Shown here: positions 26,269-36,171 of the stretch, in pieces
Numbering within the stretch: the stretch's first letter is position 1
Layout: each line of letters starts with the position of its first letter
Assembly: GCF_002879855.1 (NCBI RefSeq)
Contig: NZ_PNYB01000008.1
Span: 124,001 to 188,000 of the forward strand
Length of the DNA stretch: 64,000 nucleotides
Source of the DNA: Trinickia soli
GTDB taxonomy: Bacteria; Pseudomonadota; Gammaproteobacteria; Burkholderiales; Burkholderiaceae
Reading direction: 5' to 3'
The notes under the pieces: model-generated
Databases searched by the model: none
The model's input: only the letters and a program-made list of their open reading frames with translations
Told to the model about the DNA's origin: nothing
Made by a program: the position numbers and the translations under genes

Positions 26269-28107
26269 ATGCAAAGCGCAACCGTCACGCTCAGCGACTG
26301 CTTCCGCGAGGAACTCGGCGCCCTGCGAAACGAATCGGTCCTGTTCAGCGAGAAGCATCGCGAACTGGCACGCACGCTCGGACTCAATGCGCGCGAGGCG
26401 ACCGATCCGCAAGTGGAGTTGCTGCTGCAGTCGTTCGCGTTTCTCGTGGCCAGACTCAGGCACCAGGTGGAGCTGGACAAGGCGCGGCTGCCCGACGCCT
26501 TGCTGGCCTTTCTGTACCCGCATCTCGAAGCGCCGATTCCGTCGATGCTGATCGCGCAAATCGGCGTCAAGCCGGACGGCACCGACTTCTCCAAGGAACA
26601 ACTACTCGCGCGCGGCCGCATGATCACCGCGGCAACGACCAATCATCTCGGGCAGACAACAGAGTGCCGTTTTCAGACCTGCTATGAAACGCCGTTGCTA
26701 CCCTTGCGGATCGACACCGTAATTCTCGAATCGGCGCTCGAATACCCGTTCCTCGGCAAGGCGTCGTCGCCCCAGTCGGTGCTGCGCGTGCGCGTGCGCC
26801 CCGACGGCGTCGGCGCGCTCCAGGCCAAAGGCAAGGGGCCCCGCCGCCTGCGCTTCTACATCAACGATGCGCAGGCCAACGCAATGGCGCTCTACGAGCT
26901 CCTGGCCGTCCATCTTTCGGGCATTGCCGTGCTGCCCGCGGCGCCCGCGCAGCAGGTGCGGGTGCTCGAGCCCGATGCATTGCGCTGGCTCGGCATGGAG
27001 CCCGACGAGGCGGCGTTGAAGGCCAACGCGCACACGCATCCGGGGTATCGGTTGCTGCAGGAATATTTCTCGTTCCCCGAGAAATTCTATTTCTTCGAGC
27101 TCGACCGGCTCGATCAGCTCGATTTCAGCGGAGTGGAAGACTATTTCGATCTGATCCTGGCGCTCGATCGTCCGTATCAGCCGATGATGCAATTCAACCC
27201 GGCCTCGCTGCAGTTGAACTGTGTCCCGCTCGTCAATCTGTATTCGCAGCGCATCGATCCGATTGCGCTCAGTCACAGCGACTACGAATATCGCATGACG
27301 GGCGATCTTAAGAATCACCGCTACTGCGAAATCCATTCGATCGAGGAATTGGAGTCGATCTCGAGCGAAGGCAAACCGCGCCCGATCGCACCGTACTTTG
27401 CGATGGACAATTTCCGGCGCATGGAGCAGCAGGACTATTTCTATTTGTGCCGTCGCATGCCCGCGACGGCCAATCATGTCGCGGGCAGCGAAATGTTCAT
27501 TTCGTTTCTCGACCGGCAATTCAACCTGAGCCAACTCACCGACGAAGTGGTGGGCGGCCGCGCACTATGCACGAACCGGCGCCTGCCCGAGCGCCTGATG
27601 TCGGGCAGCCCGCTGCACCTCGAAGGCGCAGGCCCCGTCCTGAGCATTCGCGCGGTGACGAAGCCGACCCCGCATCACACGCCTCCGCAGATCGGCAACC
27701 GACCTTGGTCGCTGGTGTCGCAATTGGCGCTCAACCACCTCTCGCTCGACGGCGGACCCATCGCGCTAGGCGCACTGAAAGACATCCTGCGCTTGCACGT
27801 CGGGCCGAACCAGGAGAGCGGCTGGAAGCAAATCGATGCGATCAAGGCGCTTCGCAGCCGCAGCATCGCGCGCCACGTCGGCAAGGACGCGTGGCGCGGC
27901 TTCGTGCGCGGCTGCGAACTGACCGTCGTCATGGAGCCGAGCGACATCGGTCCGAGCAGCGCGGTCCTATTTTGTTCCGTGTTGCATCACTTCTTGCGCG
28001 GCTACGCCAGCGTGAACCACCTGGTCGAAGTCGCACTGGAAACGAGCAGTCTTAAAGGGAGCCCCAAGCAATGGCGCGCATCGGCCGGCACCGCTATCGC
28101 ACTATAA
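26269..28107 (+). CDS. tssF: T6SS baseplate protein TssF
   Basis: 612-residue TssF (VasA/ImpG family), the main wedge protein of the cytoplasmic baseplate. Visible hallmarks are the N-terminal FREELGALRNESVLFSEKH, DPQVELLLQSFAFLVARLR and LPDALLAFLYPHLEAPIPSM, and the later PGYRLLQEYFSFPEKFYFFE. The length is typical. It overlaps tssG by 37 bases, as these genes usually do. TssF forms a complex with TssG, TssE and TssK. Confidence 0.93.
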   Translation: MQSATVTLSDCFREELGALRNESVLFSEKHRELARTLGLNAREATDPQVELLLQSFAFLVARLRHQVELDKARLPDALLAFLYPHLEAPIPSMLIAQIGVKPDGTDFSKEQLLARGRMITAATTNHLGQTTECRFQTCYETPLLPLRIDTVILESALEYPFLGKASSPQSVLRVRVRPDGVGALQAKGKGPRRLRFYINDAQANAMALYELLAVHLSGIAVLPAAPAQQVRVLEPDALRWLGMEPDEAALKANAHTHPGYRLLQEYFSFPEKFYFFELDRLDQLDFSGVEDYFDLILALDRPYQPMMQFNPASLQLNCVPLVNLYSQRIDPIALSHSDYEYRMTGDLKNHRYCEIHSIEELESISSEGKPRPIAPYFAMDNFRRMEQQDYFYLCRRMPATANHVAGSEMFISFLDRQFNLSQLTDEVVGGRALCTNRRLPERLMSGSPLHLEGAGPVLSIRAVTKPTPHHTPPQIGNRPWSLVSQLALNHLSLDGGPIALGALKDILRLHVGPNQESGWKQIDAIKALRSRSIARHVGKDAWRGFVRGCELTVVMEPSDIGPSSAVLFCSVLHHFLRGYASVNHLVEVALETSSLKGSPKQWRASAGTAIAL

Positions 28108-29198
28108 GGGAGTATCTGCTCCAGCAGTACGGCGACTTCAACACATTCCAGTTGATGCGTCTGCTGCTGTCGGATACGGAACGCAGCCTGCCGATCGGGC
28201 AGCGTCTGCGTTTCCGCGCCGATCTTTCGGCCGCGTTTCCGATTCGCGAGTTCACGCAGGTGAAGCTGCTTGCGCCCGCCGCGAACGATACGCAAGCTGC
28301 GGGGCAGCCTGTCGAGATCCGCACGGCCAATTTTTGCGTCGCCAGTGTGACCGGCCCCTTGCCGGAACCGTTCACGGAATGGGTGCGCGAGTTGTCGGCG
28401 CAGCGCGAAACTGCGATGGCCGATTTTTTCGACATGTTCAATCAGCGCGCGAACCTCGTGCGCTATCAGTTCAAGCAGGCGCTGACGCCAGGGCTCAACG
28501 ACAAGGCGCCCGGCGAAACCGAGATGGCGCACTGCCTGGCGTCGCTGGTGGGCCTCGCGAACGCCAACCTCGCCGCGCAGGTGCCTTTGCCGGCGCGAGG
28601 CTGGCTGGGCATCGCCGGCCTGCTCGCGAACCGGCGTAAGCAAGCATCGACGATCGTCGACGTACTGAGTGTGGCGCTGGGCGCGAAAGTGTCGCTGACC
28701 GAATACGTCGGCGCCTGGCTCGACATCGACGAGCGAGAACGATGCGCGTTAGGCCGGCGCAATCATCGGCTGGGTCAGACGTGCGTCGTGGGCCGACGCG
28801 TGTGGGATCAGCATGCGAGGCTGCGCCTCGACATTCATGCGGTCGACTACGACGCGCTGCGCCGCCTTTTGCCGCCCTTGCCGTCGCAGCCTCCCGCGGC
28901 AAGCGGCAACGCCGACCCACGGCATGCAGGCCATGACGCCGCCGGCGAATCGGATTACGCCATGTTGAGCGGATTGGTGAAGTTGTTGGTCGATCGATTG
29001 GCCGACTGCGAGATCGTGCTTCACGTCAAGACCGACAGCATCGCGCCGAGGCCGCTGCCCCAGCCCGCACGGCGCGACGACTTCACCTCGATGCGGCTCG
29101 GCCACAGCGCGTGGCTTGCCGGCACGCCCGCGCAGCGTCAAGAGACGCGCCCGGTTCGCTATCTGATTTCCACCTACAACTCTGTGGAGGCGGCATGA
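28071..29198 (+). CDS. tssG: T6SS baseplate protein TssG
   Basis: 375-residue TssG (VasB/ImpH family). It contains FNTFQLMRLLL near the N-terminus, then ANFCVASVTGPLPEPFTEWV and FDMFNQRANLVRYQ, then a TssG-type middle with LLANRRKQASTIVDVLS and GRRVWDQHARLRL. It pairs with TssF in the baseplate wedge. Its stop overlaps the vgrG start (ATGA), so spike and baseplate are translated together. Confidence 0.92.
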   Translation: MARIGRHRYRTIREYLLQQYGDFNTFQLMRLLLSDTERSLPIGQRLRFRADLSAAFPIREFTQVKLLAPAANDTQAAGQPVEIRTANFCVASVTGPLPEPFTEWVRELSAQRETAMADFFDMFNQRANLVRYQFKQALTPGLNDKAPGETEMAHCLASLVGLANANLAAQVPLPARGWLGIAGLLANRRKQASTIVDVLSVALGAKVSLTEYVGAWLDIDERERCALGRRNHRLGQTCVVGRRVWDQHARLRLDIHAVDYDALRRLLPPLPSQPPAASGNADPRHAGHDAAGESDYAMLSGLVKLLVDRLADCEIVLHVKTDSIAPRPLPQPARRDDFTSMRLGHSAWLAGTPAQRQETRPVRYLISTYNSVEAA

Positions 29199-31864
29199 GC
29201 GAAGTGCAAAGCGCCGACACGGCTCACACGTTTTCGGTCAATCGACTGGCTCCGCCGGAGCCGGCGGTCTTTCTGCACTGCGCGATCTTTGTCAATCGCA
29301 ACACGATACTCAGCGCCGAAACGTTCCGTCTCGAAAGCTTTCAGGGGCAGGAGAGCGTGTCCGAGTTGTTCGAGTTTCAACTCGAGTTGAGCGCCAACTC
29401 GGACGGCGCCAATGCCGTCGCGATGCGCTTTGACGAACTCATCGGCCGCGCCATCACGGTCGGCATCGGCAAATACACGAGCGCCGACGGCAGCACCGAC
29501 CAATTCAAGGCCGCCATCGAAGGAAGCGCCCCCGTCACATCAAACCTGTCGCTCTTCAACGGCATCGTCACGAGCTTCGCGGTGAAGAACCGCGGCTCCT
29601 ACAGCATTTCGATGAAGCCCGCGCTGCATCGGCTCAATTTGACGAACCACTATCGCGTGTTTCATCGCAAGACGGTGTGGGAGATGATTCAGGCGCTGCT
29701 CGATGAGCATAACGTCGCCTATGCGCCACTCGCCCAAACGCAGTCCAACCTGGCCGCTAGTCGGCGCCAAGACTGGATGCAAGCCGGCGAAACCGACTTC
29801 GAGTTTCTGAAGCGGCTCATGAGCAAGGCCCTGCTGCATTTCTACTTCGCCCATACAGGCACGGGTCAAACCGTCGTGTTTTCCAACCAGGCACAGTATC
29901 CGGAGATCATGCCGGGCGCCATGCCGGTTCGCTATACCTTCACCGACACCCGCGCGCTGAGCTTGGAACAAGACGATGTCGTCACCGGGTTCAGCATGAA
30001 GAAATCGCTCGGCAGCACGGGCGTACATGGGGTCTTGACGCAGCAGGACGGCGCCTGGCTGCACAACCGGATCGTGCAGTTCAATTCGTTCTACGCCGAT
30101 GAGGGCGACGACACGCAACTGCTGCCGTTCAATCTTTACAAAAGCTACCAGTACGGCTGCAGCAAGGACGAAGCGCAGGTCTTTTCGAGCGCGACGCAAA
30201 GCACGCTGGACGGCAGCCGCAGCGAGTTGAGCGGCACGAGCAACTGCGCGGCCTTTCGTGTCGGGCACCGCTTCTCGTTGACGAGCGGCGCCGGCCCGAC
30301 GAATCCGAGCGTTCCCTTTCTCGATAACGGCTCGTTCGTGCTCACGATGGTGTCGCATCGGGCGAATGCGGACGGCAACTACGAAAACGAGTTTCAGGCA
30401 GGCGACGCTGCGTTCCTGATCACGCCCTACTCCATTCAATCCACACAGCAGGGCGCCGTGCTGGCCGAAGTGGTGTCGGGCGCGACTGCGCCTGTGCAAA
30501 ACCCCGTCGACTTCGGCGCGGTGAGTTCGTTCAACGCGGCGCAAAGCACCTTCACCGATTCGATGAACGCCGCGCCGTTCCCCCAAATCGGCGTCTACGT
30601 GCGCTTCTCGACGGCCGCCAAGGACGATCCCTCCGTATGGGTCAAGCTGTCTTCGTCGATGCAAACGGCCCCCACCGTCGGGTCCATCGTCATCGTGGCT
30701 CGCGCCCAAGACGAATCGGAACTGCCGGAAATCCAAAACATCATCCAGACCAACGGCAGCGAACTGGTGGTGCCGTCGGGCTGGCTGTCGAACACGCACG
30801 TCGGGAGCAATTATTCGACGAGCTACGGCGACAACCAAAACATCAGCTACGGCAAGTATTCGATTCCGGATTTGAGCCAAGCCACGCGCATCGTCACGAA
30901 TGCGTATCACACGGGCAGGTTCGGCAACGCCAGCTTCGCCCAAGGCGCCAGCTACAGCTTCAGCACGGCGGACAGCGCGGCGCCCGGCGCAAGCCCGAAT
31001 GCGGGCGAACTGTATGGATCGGGGGCGGTGGCCGGCGACATCCTGAGCGCGGCCGAATCGTTCGGCTCGACCTACAGCCGGCAAATCGGCACCGTCAGCT
31101 ATAACCATTCCCACTTCGACCAATCGATCAGCAACAGTTGGATCGAAACCGAGGAGTCGACGCGATACACGGGCAACAGCGTCAGCGTGAGCACGGGCAT
31201 CACGAGCACCTCCACGACGACGCTGGCCGCCTCGACCACGAATACGAACATCGGCGTGTCCACCAATGTCTCGACGACGGGCCAGACGTTCACGACGAGC
31301 ATCAGCGGCGATGTGGTCGAGAGCATTACCGTCGGCAATACGACTCGCACGACGACGAACGGCGATCTCATCGAAACGAGCATTGCGGGCAACACCACGC
31401 GTACGTCGACGAGCGGCAACATCATCGAGACCAGCGTGATCGGCAACACCGTTCGCGATTCGACCTCCGGCAACGTGGAGGAAACATCGGTCACAGGCGA
31501 CACGATCCGCAACTCCATCTCCGGCGATCTCGAGGAAACAATCGTCACCGGCGCGGTCACTCGCACCGTCACGAACGGCATGACGGTCGAAGATCACGTC
31601 AATTGCGGCGAAACGATCACGAAGGTCAACGGTGTCGTGCAGCAGGACGAAACCAAAGGCGCGGCGACGATCATGGTGACGGTGGGCGACACCACTCGCA
31701 TCGAGACCAGCGGCGCCACCTCGAACATCGTCACCATGGCCGAGGCCACGACGGTGGAAACAGCCGGCCCCGGCGCCAAGGTATCGAACAACGATGAGAC
31801 GCCGCACGTCGACAATATCGTCACGCGCATCCATATGATCGAAGCCACGATCATCTTCATGTGA
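29195..31864 (+). CDS. vgrG: T6SS spike protein VgrG (TssI) with long beta-helical tail
   Basis: 889-residue VgrG. The gp27-like part covers about residues 20-400 (LESFQGQESVSELFEFQLEL, AGETDFEFLKRLM, GHRFSLTSG). An OB-type gp5 region follows near residue 460-540, then a long Gly/Ser/Thr-rich tail. From 31337 the tail shows at least four consecutive 18-residue repeats of the form N-T-x-R-x-x-T-x-G-[ND]-x-x-E-T-x-x-x-G, expected to wind into a triple-stranded beta-helix needle. No separate toxin domain is recognised. Start: ATG 29195 (MSEVQSADT), coupled to tssG. Confidence 0.92.
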   Translation: MSEVQSADTAHTFSVNRLAPPEPAVFLHCAIFVNRNTILSAETFRLESFQGQESVSELFEFQLELSANSDGANAVAMRFDELIGRAITVGIGKYTSADGSTDQFKAAIEGSAPVTSNLSLFNGIVTSFAVKNRGSYSISMKPALHRLNLTNHYRVFHRKTVWEMIQALLDEHNVAYAPLAQTQSNLAASRRQDWMQAGETDFEFLKRLMSKALLHFYFAHTGTGQTVVFSNQAQYPEIMPGAMPVRYTFTDTRALSLEQDDVVTGFSMKKSLGSTGVHGVLTQQDGAWLHNRIVQFNSFYADEGDDTQLLPFNLYKSYQYGCSKDEAQVFSSATQSTLDGSRSELSGTSNCAAFRVGHRFSLTSGAGPTNPSVPFLDNGSFVLTMVSHRANADGNYENEFQAGDAAFLITPYSIQSTQQGAVLAEVVSGATAPVQNPVDFGAVSSFNAAQSTFTDSMNAAPFPQIGVYVRFSTAAKDDPSVWVKLSSSMQTAPTVGSIVIVARAQDESELPEIQNIIQTNGSELVVPSGWLSNTHVGSNYSTSYGDNQNISYGKYSIPDLSQATRIVTNAYHTGRFGNASFAQGASYSFSTADSAAPGASPNAGELYGSGAVAGDILSAAESFGSTYSRQIGTVSYNHSHFDQSISNSWIETEESTRYTGNSVSVSTGITSTSTTTLAASTTNTNIGVSTNVSTTGQTFTTSISGDVVESITVGNTTRTTTNGDLIETSIAGNTTRTSTSGNIIETSVIGNTVRDSTSGNVEETSVTGDTIRNSISGDLEETIVTGAVTRTVTNGMTVEDHVNCGETITKVNGVVQQDETKGAATIMVTVGDTTRIETSGATSNIVTMAEATTVETAGPGAKVSNNDETPHVDNIVTRIHMIEATIIFM
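31337..31606 (+). repeat. 18-residue coding repeats in the VgrG needle
   Basis: Four 54-base units begin at 31337, 31391, 31445 and 31499, and a fifth, weaker one begins at 31553. They encode segments starting NTTRTTTNG, NTTRTSTSG, NTVRDSTSG and DTIRNSISG. The units differ at the DNA level, so they are old or selected for protein structure and are not a recent slippage product. Alternating polar and beta-branched residues with a glycine every nine fit a trimeric beta-helix. Confidence 0.7.
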
Positions 31865-31870
31865 GCCGAG

Positions 31871-34513
31871 ATGAAGATCATCAAACCTCAATCGCTCGGC
31901 GTGTTGTACAAGCCCTACTCTCATCTTGGGCGCCACTATCTGTCGGTCGCCGTGATCGGGTTCTTCCCGCTCGGCGCGCACACGGACCGCTTTTTGAGCG
32001 AAAGCAAACAATGGCCGCATGTCGTCGCGAGCCTGCCGCCCGGGCAGCCGCTCGACGAAGCGATGCCCAAGCAAGGGGCCGAGGTCCTGCTGCTCGGCTC
32101 CGCCCACGCCCCCGAGCGCAAGGCATGCACCAGCCTGACCGTTCAACTGAAAGTGGACGACGTCGCGGGGCAACCGGGCATCAGCAAATGCCTGTGCGTG
32201 TGCGGCGAGCGCGAATGGCGCTCGCGCGTGCTGCGCCCGCCGCGTGTCGGCCGGCCCAAGCCGTTTCTCGAGATGCCGCTCACTTATAGCCGCGCCTTCG
32301 GCGGCGCGCGCAATCCGGTCAACCCGGCGGGGTGCGGAAGCCGCGGGCTCGGATTCGGCAAGGCGAGCGGGGCGATGCCCAACGTGTCGTACGCGCCGAA
32401 GGCGGTGGATGACGCCTGGCGCGCCAATATCCCGGCAGGGTTCGGGCCCATCCCGATCGGCAGCGCCGCACGCCGCTCCAAGTTCGGCAGCTACGGCCGC
32501 ACCTGGCGCAAATACGATGCGCCCGGCTTCGCGCGCGACATCGACTGGAGCGTCTTCAACATGTCCCCGCCCGATCAGTGGACGCAGGCGCCGTTCCAAG
32601 GCGGCGAGCGCTACACGCTGCGCAACCTTCACCCGCGGCACGCCGAACTCGAAGGCGCACTGCCGAGCCTGGCCGCGCGCGCCCTCGTGCTCAATGAAGG
32701 CGCGACGTCCGATAAGGCGCGCGAAGTGCCGCTAAAGATGGACACGGTCTGGTTCGTTCCCAATCACGATCTGGGTATCGCGATCTACCACGGCAAAACC
32801 GAGATCCAAGACAGCGACGGACTCGACATCGGCGTGCTGATGGCCGGCTATGAGCACACGAGTGCGCCCAAGAGCGAGTCGCACTATCGCGAGGTCATGC
32901 AACTGCGCCTGGATCCGAAAACGGCCTTGTTGCACGTGTTCAACGACAGCCAGCTCGCGCCCGAGCGCTCTGAAGCCGAGCAAGCGCGGCGCGCCAGGGC
33001 CCAACGCGAAGCCGAGCAGGCCGCCCTCGCCCGCAGTCAGCAGCGCCTCGATTTGCTCGACGAGCAGTACTGGGCCCGGCGCGGCGCCACCCCGCCGGCG
33101 GATCATCAGAGCGCCCGCGCAACGCTGCCGGCGCTCGGGTTGATGACCTCGGAAACCGCGGCCGAAGGCGATTTCGAACTGTCGGAGATCGTGACCAAGG
33201 CCAAGGCGCTTGCAGCCGAAGCCGAACGGCGCGGCAAGCAAGCGCTCGCCAAGGTGCCTCCCATGCCGCCCGTCGTCGTCGACTCCGCCAGGTTGCTGGC
33301 CGCGGCGCTCGAGCGCGCCGCCAAGCCGGCCCACGACCTGCTGCCGCCCGAGCTAGCCGGCAGGGATCCGCAAGTGGAAACGATGCTGGCGCAGTTGCCC
33401 AAGCCGCCAAGCGATGCGAGCGAGAAACAAGTCGCCCAATACGAAACATCGCGTGCGGCAGTGATCAAAATTCCGGCGTTGCGCCGTCAGGCACGTCGCG
33501 CGGCGCCGAAGGTCACCTCGCCCACGCTGCCTTATCCGTCCGATGTCGCCCAGCAGCTCGGGGCGCAAATACGCCAGTGGCACGAGGCCGGCGTGCCACT
33601 GGCCGGCCGAGACCTTGCGGGCGCGGACCTCAGCGGGGTCGACTTCTCCGGCGCGGATCTGCGCGAGGTCATGCTGGACGGCGCGGATTTGACGCACGCT
33701 CGCTTCGTGGGCGCGAACCTGCACGGCGCGGTGCTCGTCGGCGCACGACTGGAGCGCACGGACTTCTCCAGAGCCGATCTCACCGCGGCGAATCTGTGCG
33801 AAAGCCAAGGGCGCGACATCTCGTTCGAAATGGCCGACCTGAGTCACGCCCAGGCACTGGGCGCCCAATGGCCGCAAGCGAACGTGCGCCGCGCCTGTTT
33901 GCGCCGCCTGCTCGGTATTCGACTTGTCTGCCCCGCCGCCGTGTTCGACGAAGCCGATGCGAGCAAAGCCACCTTGTTCGACCTGGAGGCGGACGAAAGC
34001 AGTTGGCAAGCGGCCACGCTCGAGAAAACGGTGTTTCTGCGCGCCCGTCTCCAACGCGGCAACTTCCGACGCGCAGCGCTCAAAAAGACCGTATTCAATA
34101 TGTCGGAACTTCAACATAGCCGCTGGGACAGCGCCACGCTGGACCAGGTGCAAGCCGGCGGGAAAACGAACTGGCGCGACGCCGCGCTGATTGACGCCGT
34201 GGCGAGGCGCTGCGGCTTCCACGGCGCCGATATGTCGCGAGTCGACATGAAGGGCGCACAGTTCCTGCGCTGCGATTTCGGGCAATGCGACATGCGCTCG
34301 GCGTTGCTGACCGACAGCACGTTTTCGCATTGTGGCCTGTATCGCAGCAACCTTCGCAGCGCCGAAGCCGGAGGCGCCGAATTCTTTCGTTGCCTTTGCC
34401 GCAAGACCGACTTTACCGGGGCCCGCCTGCTCGGCGCCGCATTCGTTCAATCCGAAAGCAGCGGGTCGATTCCCCCAGAGGGCAACGCGCTACAGGCGGG
34501 GAGCCGAGCATGA
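31871..34513 (+). CDS. DUF2169 domain protein with C-terminal pentapeptide repeats, T6SS accessory
   Basis: 880-residue protein. Residues 1 to about 330 are a DUF2169 domain (FLEMPLTYSRAFGGARNPVNPAG, AGYEHTSAPKSESHYREV). Residues 330-570 are an Ala/Glu/Lys-rich, probably coiled or extended linker. From about residue 575 come pentapeptide repeats of the A-D/N-L-x-x type (GADLSGVDFSGADLREVML), which form a square beta-helix. DUF2169 proteins travel with VgrG and PAAR-like genes and are thought to help load effectors or adaptors on the spike. The gene starts six bases after vgrG and overlaps the next gene (ATGA). Confidence 0.85.
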   Translation: MKIIKPQSLGVLYKPYSHLGRHYLSVAVIGFFPLGAHTDRFLSESKQWPHVVASLPPGQPLDEAMPKQGAEVLLLGSAHAPERKACTSLTVQLKVDDVAGQPGISKCLCVCGEREWRSRVLRPPRVGRPKPFLEMPLTYSRAFGGARNPVNPAGCGSRGLGFGKASGAMPNVSYAPKAVDDAWRANIPAGFGPIPIGSAARRSKFGSYGRTWRKYDAPGFARDIDWSVFNMSPPDQWTQAPFQGGERYTLRNLHPRHAELEGALPSLAARALVLNEGATSDKAREVPLKMDTVWFVPNHDLGIAIYHGKTEIQDSDGLDIGVLMAGYEHTSAPKSESHYREVMQLRLDPKTALLHVFNDSQLAPERSEAEQARRARAQREAEQAALARSQQRLDLLDEQYWARRGATPPADHQSARATLPALGLMTSETAAEGDFELSEIVTKAKALAAEAERRGKQALAKVPPMPPVVVDSARLLAAALERAAKPAHDLLPPELAGRDPQVETMLAQLPKPPSDASEKQVAQYETSRAAVIKIPALRRQARRAAPKVTSPTLPYPSDVAQQLGAQIRQWHEAGVPLAGRDLAGADLSGVDFSGADLREVMLDGADLTHARFVGANLHGAVLVGARLERTDFSRADLTAANLCESQGRDISFEMADLSHAQALGAQWPQANVRRACLRRLLGIRLVCPAAVFDEADASKATLFDLEADESSWQAATLEKTVFLRARLQRGNFRRAALKKTVFNMSELQHSRWDSATLDQVQAGGKTNWRDAALIDAVARRCGFHGADMSRVDMKGAQFLRCDFGQCDMRSALLTDSTFSHCGLYRSNLRSAEAGGAEFFRCLCRKTDFTGARLLGAAFVQSESSGSIPPEGNALQAGSRA

Positions 34514-35577
34514 AGATATGGGACGACATCGCGCTGTCCATCAGGCTCGACCAACCGATCCGTCAGCGCGACTTGCACGGACTCGACGCACGCAAGCGCG
34601 AGCTCGCCGGCGCCACATTCAACGAAGTCGACTTCTCGAACGCGTCGTTCGCCGATTGCCGGCTCGCGCGCGCCAAATTCATCCACTGCGATTTGCGCGG
34701 CGCCGACTTCAGCAATGCAGACCTGGACCACGCGACCTTCGTCAAGTGCAATATGTCGCACGCACGGCTATGCGCCCGCAACATGCGACACGATTGCTGG
34801 GTGGATTGCGACCTCACCGGCAGCCAATGGGAACATGCCCATCTGCAGGTCAGCTCGATCGTGAACAGCACGTTGAAGTCTGCCCGCTTGAACGCTGCCG
34901 CACTCGAGCGCTGCACGTTGATCAACGACACCTTCGACGACGCGAGCGTAGCCGGCGCGCAGCTCGATCAATGCGTAGTCAGCCCCGCCGATTGGCGCAA
35001 GGTCGACTTGCGGACCATGCATGCGAGCGGCGTGATTTTCTCGAACGCGAACTTTCAAGGCCAAATCATGAGCGGTCTGCATCTACGCCGATGCTCGATG
35101 CAAGATGCCGATCTGACACAAGTCGACCTCGCCGCGGCCGATATCGCCGAATCGAATTTCTATCGTGCGCGCTTGCGGCACGCGAACTTGAGCAACGCGA
35201 ATGCATCGCACGCGCTCTTGCTGAAAGCGCAGCTGGACCAGGTGAATCTTTCCGACGCGCAGCTCGAAGGCGCGATCTTTCAGCAGGCTACCCTGCGCCA
35301 TTGCCGCCTGGACGGCGCACGGCTGAAAGCCAGCGTCTGGAATAAAAGCCAACACGACAATGTGTCGTTTCAAGGCGCCGACCTCGCGTACGCGCGCTTG
35401 GAACACATCGAGGGCGACCACGTCGACTTCTCCGACGCCACGCTCGATCACGCTCAATTTCATAACGCCAAGCTGTGCCACGCGCAGTTTCGCGGGGCCA
35501 GCTTGCGCCAGGTCGGGAAGACCGATCAGGCACGCCTGTCCGCCGAAGCTCGCACGCTTGCTCTGGAGAACGAATAA
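34510..35577 (+). CDS. Pentapeptide repeat protein, T6SS-associated
   Basis: 355-residue protein made almost wholly of pentapeptide repeats (GADFSNADLDHATFVKCNM, LAAADIAESNFYRARLRHANL). The short N-terminus reads MKIWDDIALSIRLDQPIRQR. It is a smaller relative of the repeat half of the previous protein and is translationally coupled to it and to the DUF3540 gene. No enzymatic domain is visible. A structural or chaperone role for the spike tip is inferred from position only. Confidence 0.82.
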   Translation: MKIWDDIALSIRLDQPIRQRDLHGLDARKRELAGATFNEVDFSNASFADCRLARAKFIHCDLRGADFSNADLDHATFVKCNMSHARLCARNMRHDCWVDCDLTGSQWEHAHLQVSSIVNSTLKSARLNAAALERCTLINDTFDDASVAGAQLDQCVVSPADWRKVDLRTMHASGVIFSNANFQGQIMSGLHLRRCSMQDADLTQVDLAAADIAESNFYRARLRHANLSNANASHALLLKAQLDQVNLSDAQLEGAIFQQATLRHCRLDGARLKASVWNKSQHDNVSFQGADLAYARLEHIEGDHVDFSDATLDHAQFHNAKLCHAQFRGASLRQVGKTDQARLSAEARTLALENE

Positions 35578-36131
35578 TGGGTTCCTTGAAAACCACCAAT
35601 AAACTTCCGCCGCCGCTGCCGCTGCATCTGGTCGAAGCGAAGATCGTCGTGGCGCTCGAGCAGCACGCTTATCTGCTCAACGACGGGCGCATGGCGTACC
35701 AGGCGCTGAGCTGCCTCGTTCGTCCGGAGGTCGGCGACCATGTGCTCACGGCCATCTGCCAAAACGACACCGGCTACATCCTTCACATCTTGCAACGCGC
35801 CGAGCCGAAGCAAGTTCAACTGGGCGCGCCGGGCGCATCCGAGATGCGCATCGAGCAAACCCGGATCACGCTCAATGCCGTGGAGAACATCGCGCTGCAC
35901 TCGCTCACCGACGTCGAGGTCACCGCCGCCACCGGCGTACTGAGCCTGAACGGCCGCAACCTTTTTACGACGGTGCAGGAGAGCCTCGTCCAAAGCGTGG
36001 GGCACTTCATCGGCAAGGCCGAGCACTATCTGCTCGAAGTGCGGCAGTTGCTGCGCATGCACGGCCAGCAGGCGATCGTCACAGCCGAACAAGACATGAA
36101 AGTCGACGGCGAACGCATCAGCATGGGTTGA
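35577..36131 (+). CDS. DUF3540 protein, T6SS-associated
   Basis: 184-residue protein matching DUF3540, found with DUF2169, pentapeptide and DUF4150 genes in type VI clusters. The first 90 residues form a VEAKIVVALEQHAYLLNDGR-type domain with a DHVLTAICQND stretch. A repeat-like EMRIEQTRITLNAVENIALHS region follows that resembles a VgrG needle tail, then a C-terminal helical part. Its start overlaps the previous stop (TAATG). A spike-associated adaptor is the likely role; the exact function is not established. Confidence 0.8.
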   Translation: MGSLKTTNKLPPPLPLHLVEAKIVVALEQHAYLLNDGRMAYQALSCLVRPEVGDHVLTAICQNDTGYILHILQRAEPKQVQLGAPGASEMRIEQTRITLNAVENIALHSLTDVEVTAATGVLSLNGRNLFTTVQESLVQSVGHFIGKAEHYLLEVRQLLRMHGQQAIVTAEQDMKVDGERISMG

Positions 36132-36171
36132 ACCTCGCCAATATCGATCCCATTCGCATCAGGAGAAACCC

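Noticed and set aside
29540-32641. Very long open frame on the minus strand (about 1030 codons) opposite vgrG
   Set aside because: It is antisense to vgrG and the DUF2169 gene, which have clear family matches. Its product is Arg/His/Asp-rich with no domain, as expected for a mirror frame in GC-rich DNA.
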